Source: Mactromeris polynyma | Taxonomy: Eukaryota; Mollusca; Bivalvia; Venerida; Mactridae | NCBI GenBank assembly: GCA_032209605.1 | Contig: JASFXZ010000001.1 | Location: 29,764,619 to 29,828,618 of the forward strand | Reading direction: 5' to 3' | DNA: 64,000 nucleotides | Shown here: piece by piece, positions 48,751 to 55,987 of the stretch | How positions within the stretch are numbered: the stretch's first letter is position 1 | Layout: every line of letters begins with the position of its first letter | Notes under the pieces: generated by a model | What the model was told of the DNA's origin: nothing | Database searches by the model: none | What the model saw: the letters and a program-made list of their open reading frames with translations, nothing else | Position numbers and translations under genes: made by a program

Positions 48751-51700
48751 TGACGAATAACTTTTGTTGTATCATCCACTTCGGATAACACCATGTAAAA
48801 CATTGACTTGAAAATTTTACTGTCAATACTTTATGCGCTGACCTAGCCCCGCATACGTGTCTCTGTACTCCGACTTTTACACGCGTCTTAAAACATCGAC
48901 CGTATAGATATGTGACGCCCTTGGCTGGACTAGAGCTGACCATGCTACGTTCCATTAGTATAAAGGAAACTAAAATTTGAGTATGGTAATAGTTATTTAA
49001 TTATAAAGAAATGATGTTGAATTTACATTGTGACATAGATGGGTCTTTATAATATTCTGCAATGTTGTTCTTCGTGGTTACATTTAAAAAAGGGGCAACA
49101 TTCTGCGAAAACTGTTAAATTATTATCGAAATTGTTCATAATGATACATGATAATACTATGAAATTAAGCTATTAGTTCATTAAAAAGTCCTCAAAATAT
49201 TGTATTCAGTGTCATGAGGGGTCGTAGCCGAGGTATAAAGCCCCTGACTCCTAATCCGGAAGGCGTGAATCGGAGTCCTGCTGATCGGGGTTTGATCTCT
49301 AACGTTGCAGTCCCTGGTGTATGCGTGTGTACTGGTTATCAAGCAAGGAAGTAATCATTAAGATTGATACGTATACATTTTAAAAAACTTGTTTCACCAT
49401 GGATGTAAAATAAATATGTCTAAACTTATTCAGTGTCAATCGACGGTAACTGGGGCGAATGGGCTAATGCGGGTTGTGACGTGACTTGTGGCAGTGGAAA
49501 CACGATAAAAGTACGACAATGTGACACTCCAGAACCTAGCAACGGTGGAATGACTTGTGTAGGCGATAGTATGGTTGTGTCCGCTTGCTCCTTGACGGCT
49601 TGTAGCAACACAAACTACGGAGACAATTATGTGAATGTAAGTGTATGCACTTTTGAAATAATGAACGATAAATTACAGTCGGACATCGTTTACGCGACAA
49701 GCGAGTACTTGGTATCATCCGAAATAAATATCAAGTCCCGATGTATCTTCTTAGGCACGTCGAATTGAAATGAGCTATTCGTTAACCATGTATTACTAGA
49801 CCGATTATTCGATTAAACGAGGTCGAACTGTACTTTAGATTGACCATGTTACTGTTATTAGGGGATATACTCCAGTTAAACATCGCTTTTTGACCGTGTA
49901 ACGTTCGCCGGTTTGCATCATATAAGTCTGTTTGAGTGTCGTTTAAAACACTCCTTTTCGTGTGTGATACTCTTCATGTATGCAGATTCAATCCACATTA
50001 AACGTGCAAAAAAAGATAATTATAAAGATGATGCATGGTGTTTTGTGTGTAGGTTTTTATTAAGCTATTGAGCTAACAAGCGTATTTATTAAGTCAGTTT
50101 TCTTGAGACTATTTATACTTATTTTTATGAAAGGTTATCAAGCTTTTATGATTGGTATAGAAATATACATAACCTACCAAAATAAACTACTCAAGGTTTG
50201 CTAAACACCAAGAATATAACTACATAGATTAAATGGCTTTACTCAGAATATTTGGGTGTAAATTGGCTTTTTTTTAGTTTAATAACACGTTGTATGGTTT
50301 TAGTGTTTAGTTTATTAATTTGTTTTTGTTTAAGGGCCTTCTTTTACATAATGTGCTAAACAAGGCGTACGTGTTTACATAGACCGGACACAATATCACG
50401 GCGTAGCTTTGCTATTTGCATATCAGTGTTGTGTAAACCAATCCAATATTACATTAACCACAAAGGCAATTTCTCTTCAACCGAACAACATTTGTAACAT
50501 TGACGCGGATTGGTTAACTTTTCGATATAGGGTACGTTACCTTATCGAAATCCACTGAATTTCGGTGAATTTACCGAAATCCATTTTGGATCTTGAGTGA
50601 CCAACAATAGTATCATCTCGGCAATATTTTGTGCTGCACAACAATCTTAACCTTTAAATTGCGCCGATCATATTTTTTCAAGATATTACTTGTTGTTATT
50701 GGTTTTATGTATCCAATGGGGACCCTCTTAGTATATATTAGAATCCAATAAACATAAACAGTACAAATCAGTTCTAAACCAAACATAACATCATGCGTCC
50801 TATATTTGGTGCTTAAATCAGTACTAAACCATACATAACATCATGCGTCCTATATTTAGTGCTTAAATCAGTACTAGACCATACACAACGTCATGCGTCC
50901 TATATTTGGTGCTTAAATCAGTACTAAACCATACATAACACCATGCGTCCTATATTTGGTGCTTAAATCAGTACTAAACCATACATAACGTCATGCGTCC
51001 TATATTTGGTGCTTAAATCAGTACTAAACCATACATAACATCATGCGTCCTATATTTGGTGCTTAAATCAGTACTAAACCATACACAACGTCATGCGTCA
51101 TATATTTGGTGCTTAAATCAGTACTAAACCATACATAACATCATGCGTCATATATTTGGTGCTTAAATCAGTACTAAACCATACACAACGTCATGCGTCC
51201 TATATGTGGTGCTTAAATCAGTACTAAACCATACATAACGTCATGCGTCATATATTTGGTGCTTCAATCAGTACTAAACCATACATAACGTCATGCGTCA
51301 TATGTTTGGTGCTTAGCACTCTTAAAGTGTCTTGACATTTTCTTAACTCTTCTCAGATGGCTCTATGGTAGTTACAAACAATCCAGATTGCATTTCATTT
51401 TACAAAAATACATTCTGTCAGTTTGACATTAACACGTTTCTAAAGCGAAAGTAGATGGTTTTAGACAAAGAAACAAAAGTAGGATTTCTGACAGATCGAA
51501 GACAATTTTCTAATCTATCGTTTTGATAACGAACATAGAATGACTTCAGGTTTCATTACATCAAAATCGTTTTTGATAGATGTTTTCATCTAAAAATACA
51601 GCAGTTTTCGGTGACAGCGAAGTTCCTAGAAGAACGATAGGTGCTAAGTTTCTGTTATTTTGTGTGCAAATTATGTCAAATTCAGTGAAAAAAGGCGTTA

Positions 51701-53203
51701 GCGAGGATGTTATTCCTTTCCAAATATGTAAAAAAAGCTTTTTGCATAAATTAAGTACATACAATAAATAGTGCCTCTTTGATATTCGCCGGTACCGCCG
51801 CAGTTACCGTATTATCGCTGATTCGAGTAATGTTACTTTACTGCTGACATTGATAAACTATTTGCTATTATATTTTTTACGAGTGAATTATCATTACATG
51901 TTATTATATATTTGCGGCATTAGTAATGATATACAGTAAGACCTCAATACTACGACCACCCTTGGGACATTTAAAACTGGTTTTCTTATTGAATGGGTCT
52001 TATTATAGATGTTGAATAAAAAAAGCAAAACAGTGATAACAATATTTTGAAAATTGTGTTCTTAATGTTGAGGTGGTTTTATTATTGAGGTGGTCTTTAA
52101 GTGAGGTTTTACTGTAAATATTATACACAATGTCAAACTTATTCCAATAATCACTTTGTAGGCGTGTCCAAATAGTTACTTCACATGTTACAGTGGAAGC
52201 ATTAGATGTATATCTGAAATATTTACATGTGAGTGTGAATCGGACTGTGATGACGGCAGCGATGAGTCCATGGACTGGGCTGGATGCTCCAGTATGTGTG
52301 CCGGTGTCGCAGGTAAACACTTGCTCTAATAAATTGACCGGTCGAGGATTCATCTGAACATTAGATACGATTAGATTTTAGCTAATAATTTTTTGCACAT
52401 ATTTGCATAATTCAAAGTATCTAATTGAAACACCTTAGACAAAGAGCTCTATCTTTGGTATGTCGAGCGTGTAACTAATATTGTTTAAGTATTGTTTGCT
52501 TAAATAAGGAAAAATATGGCATGCCGGAATCGCCGAAGTTTTCTACGTTTCCGGTATAAAATATGTTAAAATAATTTAATAGATAGTTCCCACATTTACA
52601 ATATTTACCCCCCCCCCCCCTTGTTCTGAACTGTCGGCCATATTGATATTATTCAGAAATTAAGGTATTATGTTTACTTACAATTGCAGAGCATTTGAAA
52701 CAATCTATTCTTAACATTTTAAAAAGTCTTTCATCAACCATTGTTTTTCATCACAGTTTTAACTTTCGTTTTTAGCGTATAAGGGTTTTGTTTTAGTGAA
52801 ATTCAACCGATTTTCTATTTTAACCTAGCTACGTTAAATGTATGTGTACAATAAAATATACGTAGCACTCCCTTATGTAAATACTCTCAGAACATTTCTC
52901 ATAAATTTAAATATGGTATTATTGTATCAGGTTACGAGTCTCATTTGTTCCGCTAATGTGATATGGTACCGTCATGATAAATTTTGAATGCTTCACATTT
53001 GTTAATGCGCTAATTTTTCGAATCCCAATCAAACGTTGCAGTTAGCAGTTATGCAAGATTCACGCAATGAAAGCTTCAATGCTTGATTTTACCGTCTTAG
53101 TAATGCCGTGTGTATTTTTCTTTCAGGCCTGGGAAGGTTTAGTTGGCTTGGATGTGTGCTGCTCATAGCTTTCCATCTGATGAAAACTGTCCTGATTGGA
53201 TGA
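36383..53203 (+). CDS. Multidomain surface protein: GON-like, Sushi, 8 x TSP1, LDLa, hydrophobic C-terminus
   Basis: Thirteen coding exons, joined by visible splice sites with matching phases, give 2583 nt (860 aa) with one stop. Order: signal peptide; ~227-residue N-terminal domain; Sushi/CCP; eight TSP1 repeats, one per exon; LDL-receptor class A; C-terminal hydrophobic stretch (WLGCVLLIAFHLMKTVLIG) fitting a GPI signal or a tail-less membrane anchor. Almost all introns are phase 1, the usual mark of exon-shuffled extracellular modules; only the intron before LDLa is phase 0. TSP1 and Sushi modules bind proteins, glycans or microbial surfaces, so a recognition, adhesion or matrix role is inferred. 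I know of no named protein with this exact order. A poly(A) signal candidate lies at 53599-53604. The assembly is unconfirmed by RNA. Confidence 0.8.
36644..37324 (+). CDS. TSP1 gene exon 2: N-terminal GON-like domain
   Basis: Acceptor ttatttttccag; donor gtacgt; 681 nt, phase 1 to 1. It starts RNCNELLTAADGQLSNGAYT, then FEIYCQF, and ends with HHGGCGGFGTARAV...ITGANVGVKF. The start and the glycine/cysteine-rich end resemble the GON domain of ADAMTS proteins, and the start also resembles fibrinogen-like domains. The assignment is tentative. Five cysteines are seen in the domain. Confidence 0.75.
38015..38305. repeat. Intronic segment similar to 60374-60690
   Basis: Shares gtttgttcagttgtt, cacctaaacaaacatga, attaatgatgttttag, gtaacaacaatact and ttaggttcagat with 60374-60690, in the same order and orientation. 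Either a segmental duplication of intron 2 or a low-copy element. Confidence 0.6.
38463..38639 (+). CDS. TSP1 gene exon 3: Sushi/CCP domain
   Basis: Acceptor ttatttaacag, donor gtatga, 177 nt, phase 1 to 1. It has the four CCP cysteines (ITCATPGQ, TATYSCSSGY, TRTCSGTGAW, EPVCGG) and the conserved Trp between the last two. Confidence 0.9.
38885..39070 (-). mobile_element. SINE with tRNA-Ser-like head, minus strand
   Basis: Minus-strand sequence starts ggccttcgtggccgagcgg, a tRNA-Ser/Leu-type 5' end with A-box. A B-box ggttcgatcccc lies at 39008-38997. The body runs on to about 38885. In intron 3 of the TSP1 gene. Confidence 0.55.
39320..39487 (+). CDS. TSP1 gene exon 4: TSP1 repeat 1
   Basis: 168 nt, phase 1 to 1, donor gtaagt. 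Motifs: GNWADWSSWNACSVTCASG, then RSRTC and a C-terminal GCP. The Trp ladder and six Cys are intact. Confidence 0.9.
40914..41051. repeat. Long near-perfect inverted repeat (foldback element)
   Basis: The 44-bp arms 40914-40957 and 41008-41051 match at 43 of 44 positions. The 50-bp loop holds a second perfect 10-bp hairpin (catataaccc at 40966-40975, gggttatatg at 40990-40999). The block catataccctgtca recurs at about 41610, so a larger element may be present. Non-coding, in intron 4. Confidence 0.85.
42420..42818 (+). repeat. 64-bp array of splice-acceptor copies before exon 5
   Basis: The block gatggaaac recurs at 42485, 42549, 42613, 42677, 42741 and 42805, exactly 64 bp apart. Each unit has aataaaatacttgcat, aataatatcaa, a polypyrimidine/acceptor block ending gcag or gcaa, then tcgatggaaactgg. 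The sixth is the true exon 5 start. Three of five upstream copies keep the AG. Confidence 0.95.
42803..42973 (+). CDS. TSP1 gene exon 5: TSP1 repeat 2
   Basis: 171 nt, acceptor cacttgcag, donor gttagt (weak), phase 1 to 1. Motifs: DGNWAAWGSWSTCTLTCATG and RSRTC. It is the last, real unit of a 64-bp array of acceptor copies. Paralogous to exon 7 by tandem duplication. Confidence 0.9.
43001..43181 (+). mobile_element. MITE family M1 (acagtaaaacc ends)
   Basis: Terminal inverted repeat acagtaaaacccc...ggttttactgt with inner aagaccacc/ggtggtctta. Other copies lie at 45283-45457 (duplicated with the exons), 51933-52115 and 56090-56266 (inverted). Non-coding, Tc1/pogo-like by end style only. Confidence 0.8.
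43791..43967 (+). CDS. TSP1 gene exon 6: TSP1 repeat 3
   Basis: 177 nt, acceptor tatgttccag, donor gtatgt, phase 1 to 1. Motifs: DGDWTQWSPWSACGVTCSD and SRERSC. Paralogous to exon 8. Confidence 0.9.
44380..44789 (+). repeat. 64-bp array of splice-acceptor copies before exon 7
   Basis: Six copies, with gatggaaac (or gttggaaac) at 44437, 44501, 44564, 44628, 44692 and 44757. All six keep an AG at the acceptor position. An insertion separates them from the real exon 7 acceptor at 45084. Confidence 0.95.
44790..45046. mobile_element. About 255-bp insertion in the exon 7 acceptor array
   Basis: Interrupts a 64-bp unit between aataaaata and aaatacttgc and is absent from unit A. The short shared aaata at both edges could be a target duplication. 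Family unknown. Confidence 0.6.
45085..45255 (+). CDS. TSP1 gene exon 7: TSP1 repeat 4 (copy of exon 5)
   Basis: 171 nt with few differences from exon 5 (GNWAVWGSW for GNWAAWGSW, SNPSAQ for SDPSAQ). Same splice sites. The frame is intact, so the duplication adds whole domains. Confidence 0.9.
45283..45457 (+). mobile_element. MITE family M1, copy in unit B
   Basis: Same place relative to exon 7 as the copy after exon 5, so it was inserted before the tandem duplication. It shows small differences, including a lost taat near 45355. Confidence 0.8.
46054..46233 (+). CDS. TSP1 gene exon 8: TSP1 repeat 5 (copy of exon 6)
   Basis: 180 nt. Nearly identical to exon 6 but with one extra Asp codon near the end (CDDLDPCP for CDLDPCP). 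Same splice sites and phase. Confidence 0.9.
46500..46600 (+). mobile_element. Degenerate tRNA-like fragment
   Basis: tggttaactcagtcagttgg (A-box-like) is followed at once by a B-box-like ggttcaaacccc, too close for a tRNA. Probably a rearranged SINE head. Confidence 0.25.
47105..47341 (+). mobile_element. MITE with long inverted ends, copy 2, next to exon 9
   Basis: Ends agcgctgctatgggatttac and ...cgtacagcgccgtt form an imperfect inverted repeat. Inside are tgacgtca blocks near 47140, 47268 and 47298, a sequence known as the CRE/CREB site. Same family as 20004-20244. Ends about 20 bases before exon 9. Confidence 0.75.
47360..47530 (+). CDS. TSP1 gene exon 9: TSP1 repeat 6
   Basis: 171 nt, acceptor taattttag, donor gtaagt, phase 1 to 1. 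Motifs: DGQWSSWNAYGECSVTCLGG, RTRDC. A MITE ends about 20 bases before the acceptor. Confidence 0.9.
47982..48170 (+). CDS. TSP1 gene exon 10: TSP1 repeat 7
   Basis: 189 nt, acceptor catacacgcag, weak donor gttggt, phase 1 to 1. Starts LPPVDGNWGAWQDWNGCSVT; motif RRRYRAC. Slightly longer than its neighbours because the acceptor lies 11 bases further upstream. Confidence 0.85.
48261..48482 (-). CDS. Possible antisense terminal exon inside the TSP1 intron
   Basis: On the minus strand a good acceptor (taactgttgcag) is followed by 73 codons and a stop. They code a hydrophobic stretch (WLISAIITFIF), one cysteine and an acidic tail (DNVTEPDELEEIIPIL). It lies wholly within the intron between exons 10 and 11. 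No partner exon with matching phase was found; the donor-like site near 48687 does not fit. A chance open frame cannot be excluded. Confidence 0.25.
   Translation of the reverse strand, partial: SSNVHWLISAIITFIFGDGGECIETYFNTGPAVDSTDVPKDGIKDNVTEPDELEEIIPILIDTVDVTGLKYHS
48725..48750. repeat. 26-base poly(G) run
   Basis: Uninterrupted G26 in the intron between exons 10 and 11. Such runs are unstable and often mis-sized in assemblies. Confidence 0.95.
48844..48932 (+). repeat. Dispersed repeat, matches 54006-54096
   Basis: tagccccgcatacgtgtctc, tgtactccgacttttacac, gcgtctt, gtatag and gtgacg blocks are shared in the same order with 54006-54096. Non-coding. Confidence 0.8.
49214..49335 (+). mobile_element. 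tRNA-like SINE head
   Basis: gggtcgtagccgaggta (A-box), loop ctcctaa and ggtttgatctc (B-box). The cloverleaf is imperfect, so it is taken as a SINE fragment in the intron before exon 11. Confidence 0.35.
49434..49636 (+). CDS. TSP1 gene exon 11: TSP1 repeat 8
   Basis: 203 nt, acceptor cttattcag, donor gtaagt. Enters in phase 1 and leaves in phase 0. Motifs: DGNWGEWANAGCDVTCGSG, VRQC. After the last TSP1 cysteine it adds a short linker (NTNYGDNYVN). Confidence 0.85.
49675..49831 (+). mobile_element. MITE family M2 (acagtcggac ends), copy 1
   Basis: acagtcggacatcgttta at one end and gaggtcgaactgt at the other; inner ggtatcatccg, aataaatatcaagtcccga and accatgtatta blocks. Copies at 53773-53942 and 59867-60019. 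The ends resemble pogo/Tigger-type elements. It begins 38 bases after exon 11. Confidence 0.8.
50395..50495 (+). repeat. Dispersed repeat, inverted copy at 62322-62430
   Basis: gctatttgcatatcagtg, accaat, aaggcaatttc and tctcttcaa are found as their complement at 62322-62430. Non-coding. Confidence 0.6.
50760..51314 (+). repeat. 50-bp minisatellite, 11 units
   Basis: Unit gcttaaatcagtactaaacc, atacataacatcatgcgtcc, tatatttggt. Starts at 50811, 50861, 50911 and so on, exactly 50 bp apart with no indels. In the intron between exons 11 and 12. Confidence 0.95.
51933..52115 (+). mobile_element. MITE family M1, copy before the LDLa exon
   Basis: acagtaagacctcaatac ... gaggttttactgt. Diverged from the other copies. 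Ends 46 bases before exon 12. Confidence 0.75.
52162..52312 (+). CDS. TSP1 gene exon 12: LDLa domain
   Basis: 151 nt, acceptor actttgtag, donor gtaaac; phase 0 in, phase 1 out. Sequence CPNSYFTCYSGSIRC then ESDCDDGSDES and a later Cys. The acidic DCDDGSDES motif is the calcium-binding core of LDL-receptor class A modules. Confidence 0.8.
52578..52650 (+). repeat. Dispersed repeat, matches 10868-10940, with poly(C)
   Basis: gatagttcccacatttaca, then tatttac and a run of 13 C, then ttgttctga and gtcggccatattgatat. In the last intron of the TSP1 gene. Confidence 0.65.
53127..53203 (+). CDS. TSP1 gene exon 13: hydrophobic C-terminus and stop
   Basis: Acceptor tttctttcag; 24 codons and TGA at 53201-53203. 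Codes GRFSWLGCVLLIAFHLMK. The protein ends within the hydrophobic run, which fits a GPI-anchor signal or a membrane anchor without a cytoplasmic tail. Confidence 0.7.
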
Positions 53204-53598
53204 GTATACGAGATTAATTACTCGTTCAAATGTAGAAAGACAGGCGGCTTAATATTATTGTAATCTTTTTTTAATTTTTTAAGGAAGACATAATATGCAT
53301 TGCAATAGAATATAGCTCTTGATATTCTGTGTTATGATTACGAGAATGACAGTTGAACAAAGTTATTTAAAGACAGACAATTCCTCACCGTTTTAATTTC
53401 ATGAAAAACAACTCTCCATTTTGTTTTGTTGATAATCAAGGAACTCTCTGCATTCATTGTAAGTTTCAATTAAGTCAATTTTGCATAATTTAGGCAACTT
53501 TGTGGTTTCATAAAAAGGAATATCTAAAAAAATGTATTTTCAAAAAAGTCAGTTCACATCGTTTAAGAAGTTTTAAGGGAGGCAATTAAGTTAATTTC

Positions 53599-53604
53599 AA
53601 TAAA
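53599..53604 (+). terminator. Candidate poly(A) signal of the TSP1 gene
   Basis: AATAAA about 400 bases after the TGA stop. The nearest clear match on this strand. Not confirmed. Confidence 0.4.
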
Positions 53605-53772
53605 GACACAATTTGCTCACGTTTGTTATTCTACGGAAACAATTCTGCATTTCTTTGTCTTTTAACACAATTCAAATGTAGGCCTATATGTAAAAAACTG
53701 GCCTTCCATTTTGTTATTTTCACATCGACTTTTTAGTTCTTTCGTAATAGTAAGGAAATAAATCTGCGCATG

Positions 53773-53942
53773 CAGTCGGACTTCGTTCATTCAACTACCG
53801 TGTAACAAAATACTTGGTATCGTCCAAAATGAAGTCCCGATGTATTTAACGCACGTCAAATCGAAATGGACTATTCCAAACCATGTATTATTCGAAATAA
53901 AATGTCCGACCCGATGGATTGGTATGAATGAGGTCAGACTGT
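53773..53942 (+). mobile_element. MITE family M2, copy 2
   Basis: cagtcggacttcgttcatt ... gaatgaggtcagactgt, with the same inner blocks as copy 1. Degenerate. Confidence 0.75.
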
Positions 53943-54005
53943 ATTTGCATTCCGTATTTATAGAGCTATGCATAGGCTCGTTGTTTTATTTTTTTGCATT
54001 AAAAG

Positions 54006-54096
54006 TAGCCCCGCATACGTGTCTCTGTACTCCGACTTTTACACGCGTCTTCGTAACAGCGACAGTATAGAGATGTGACGTCCGTGACTGGACTAC
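54006..54096 (+). repeat. Dispersed repeat, matches 48844-48932
   Basis: Near-identical in its first 45 bases to the copy in the TSP1 intron; ends where the LINE fragment begins. Confidence 0.8.
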
Positions 54097-54097
54097 A

Positions 54098-54725
54098 TTA
54101 AAAGTAACATTTTACGCGCATTCATGCATCATTGTGACACAAATGCAACCCTGTCTGTTATGTAGACATGCGTTTAGTTCACATATGCTAGCTATTGAAA
54201 CAGGACGATTTAGTAATATACAAAGAGAGGACAGACTATGTTTATATTGCAGTAATAAACAAGTTGAAACAGAATTTCATTTTTTAATGATCTGTCCTAA
54301 GTACCAAAATATACGATCCATTTTTTCTAAAACATTGTGGAAACTTTCCAACGGTAAACAAATTTGTTAATTTATTGAATTCTAAATCTAAAAAAGTTCA
54401 ATTGACTTTAGCAAAATTTATAAAAAACGCATTTAACATTAGAAACAACGGAGAAATTTGATGTACTGTATGTATGAATTATTTTTACATGTTCTATCTG
54501 TCTGCACAATGATATTTTGATGTAATTAAAATTGTATATGTATGTATGTACGATGAAAGTAATTAAATTGTTAATGTAATATTATTGAATTGCACTAATA
54601 ATTGTGTATATATGTATGTAATCTCTTTGAGAATATTGTAGCCATGTTTTGCATGTGCTGTTGTATATATTGTATTGTTTAGGCCAATGTAAATGCTTAT
54701 TGTCGATATGCCAATAAACTTGAGT
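54098..54725 (+). mobile_element. 5'-truncated LINE (ORF2 C-terminus and 3' UTR)
   Basis: The open frame to 54370 codes CLLCRHAFSSHMLAIETGRF, CLYCSNKQVETEFHF and MICPKYQNIR, the typical cysteine motif at the C-terminus of non-LTR retrotransposon ORF2. A frameshift near 54350 moves the last ~30 codons to another frame. The 3' UTR ends tgccaataaacttgagtt. Dead copy. Confidence 0.85.
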
Positions 54726-55139
54726 TAAAACGAAGTGTGGTTTCCGAGTGTCAGAGTGCAATAAACAGTTTTAAAAATATTTAAATCTAATGTCCAAAAT
54801 GATTGTACATTATGTTCATTTAGCGGCAAAATGACTTCAGGCAATTACAGTTACTGACAACCAACGACAACTGTTTTAAAATAACAATGAATATGTTTGT
54901 ATAAGTATAATTATAATGTTGACTTTGTGCTTCGTACACTGTCTAAATATGACCATTTATGTTCTGTTTTGCATTTCATTTTCATAATTACTGAAATATT
55001 AAATTAGCATAATTAAACTGTAGTCATGATTATGTTTGTGATATATTTGTCTGAAACAAGCGTCATGCGCCAGTATTCTCATTTGTTATACTTTTATATA
55101 TTTAACGCCATCTAAAACGCAACTATTTCACTTAACCTT
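54726..55139. other. No feature recognised
   Basis: AT-rich spacer after the LINE fragment. Confidence 0.5.
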
Positions 55140-55505
55140 CATTTTGTTAACCAGGTTTTCACAGAAAACCAGGTTATAAGAATGGTGTGTGTCGGGCGGG
55201 CAGGCGGGCGAGTGGTCGTCAAACTGGGGGTTTCCGGCGAATAACTTGAGTTTTGTTGATCATATTGTAACCAAACTTGATGTATAGTAAGAACATGTGG
55301 AGAGCTCACTCGGGATTGCATATGGGTTCATTCCGCCAAAGGTCAAGGTCACTGTTACTAAAAATAGAAATTTGGTTTCCGGCGAGTAACACTATTTCAC
55401 AAACTTGCGCCATAAACTGTGCTAGCGGGTGTTCAATACAATTATGAAAAGGTTTGATTTTGCACATAGTTTGGTAGCTTGGCGTCACATTTGTTCATAC
55501 CCAAG
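55140..55505. repeat. Probable dispersed element with GC-rich core
   Basis: Contrasts in composition with its surroundings (gtcgggcgggcaggcgggcg). It has an internal near-repeat (gtttccggcgaataac at 55230, gtttccggcgagtaac at 55375) and a ccaggtttt...aaaaccagg inverted pair near 55150. Sequences of this kind are common repeats in molluscs (from memory). Only one copy is seen here. Confidence 0.4.
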
Positions 55506-55769
55506 TGTGATTTAATAAACTGAAGATACATGTAGTCCATTTTCTCTTTTTATTATTTTCTATATCCTAACAATTACCTGGATGTCATTTATCAAATTCT
55601 GACTAATTAAGGATAAATACTAGAAGATGGATGTGAAGACAGCTAGTACGTGGTATATAACATTAATACAGTATACACTGAAATTTACGTATGCATCAAT
55701 GCTGCAACACAGTAACATACTTAACTAAACAGTGCCATAAATACTGTTAAAAGAATGCTTGTTATTTGC

Positions 55770-55987
55770 TTAGCCAATTAAATGTATTATTTGGCAAATG
55801 AACCCGAATTCTGCCTTGCAATCTTCTACAGTCCAGTAAGCATTCTCGTCGGTTGTCACACAGTTCTTAGCTCTGGTGCTTCGTAATTGTCCTGGTAGGA
55901 ACAGATTTGTGGGGGTCATTGCTCCAGAGGTCATCCATTTATATCGCATTTCATTTTCCACGTCCGTCGCCCCGATCCAATATTTTC
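55770..55987 (-). CDS. Lectin exon 4: CTLD end and stop
   Basis: Acceptor tgtctttcaag, 218 nt, phase 1 in. Codes KYWIGATDVENEMRYKW to FGFICQIIHLIG and TAA. A possible poly(A) signal lies at 55554-55549 on the minus strand. Confidence 0.9.

Noticed and set aside
48671..48955. Minus-strand coding region across the poly(G) run
   Set aside because: The frame is carried by the homopolymer, and its donor-like end does not match the phase of the candidate exon at 48482.
51580..51771. Small gene or LINE C-terminal fragment
   Set aside because: Weak resemblance only; no diagnostic motif and no 3' tail.
54134..54370. Host zinc-finger protein
   Set aside because: The cysteine pattern and following 3' UTR are those of a LINE ORF2 C-terminus.
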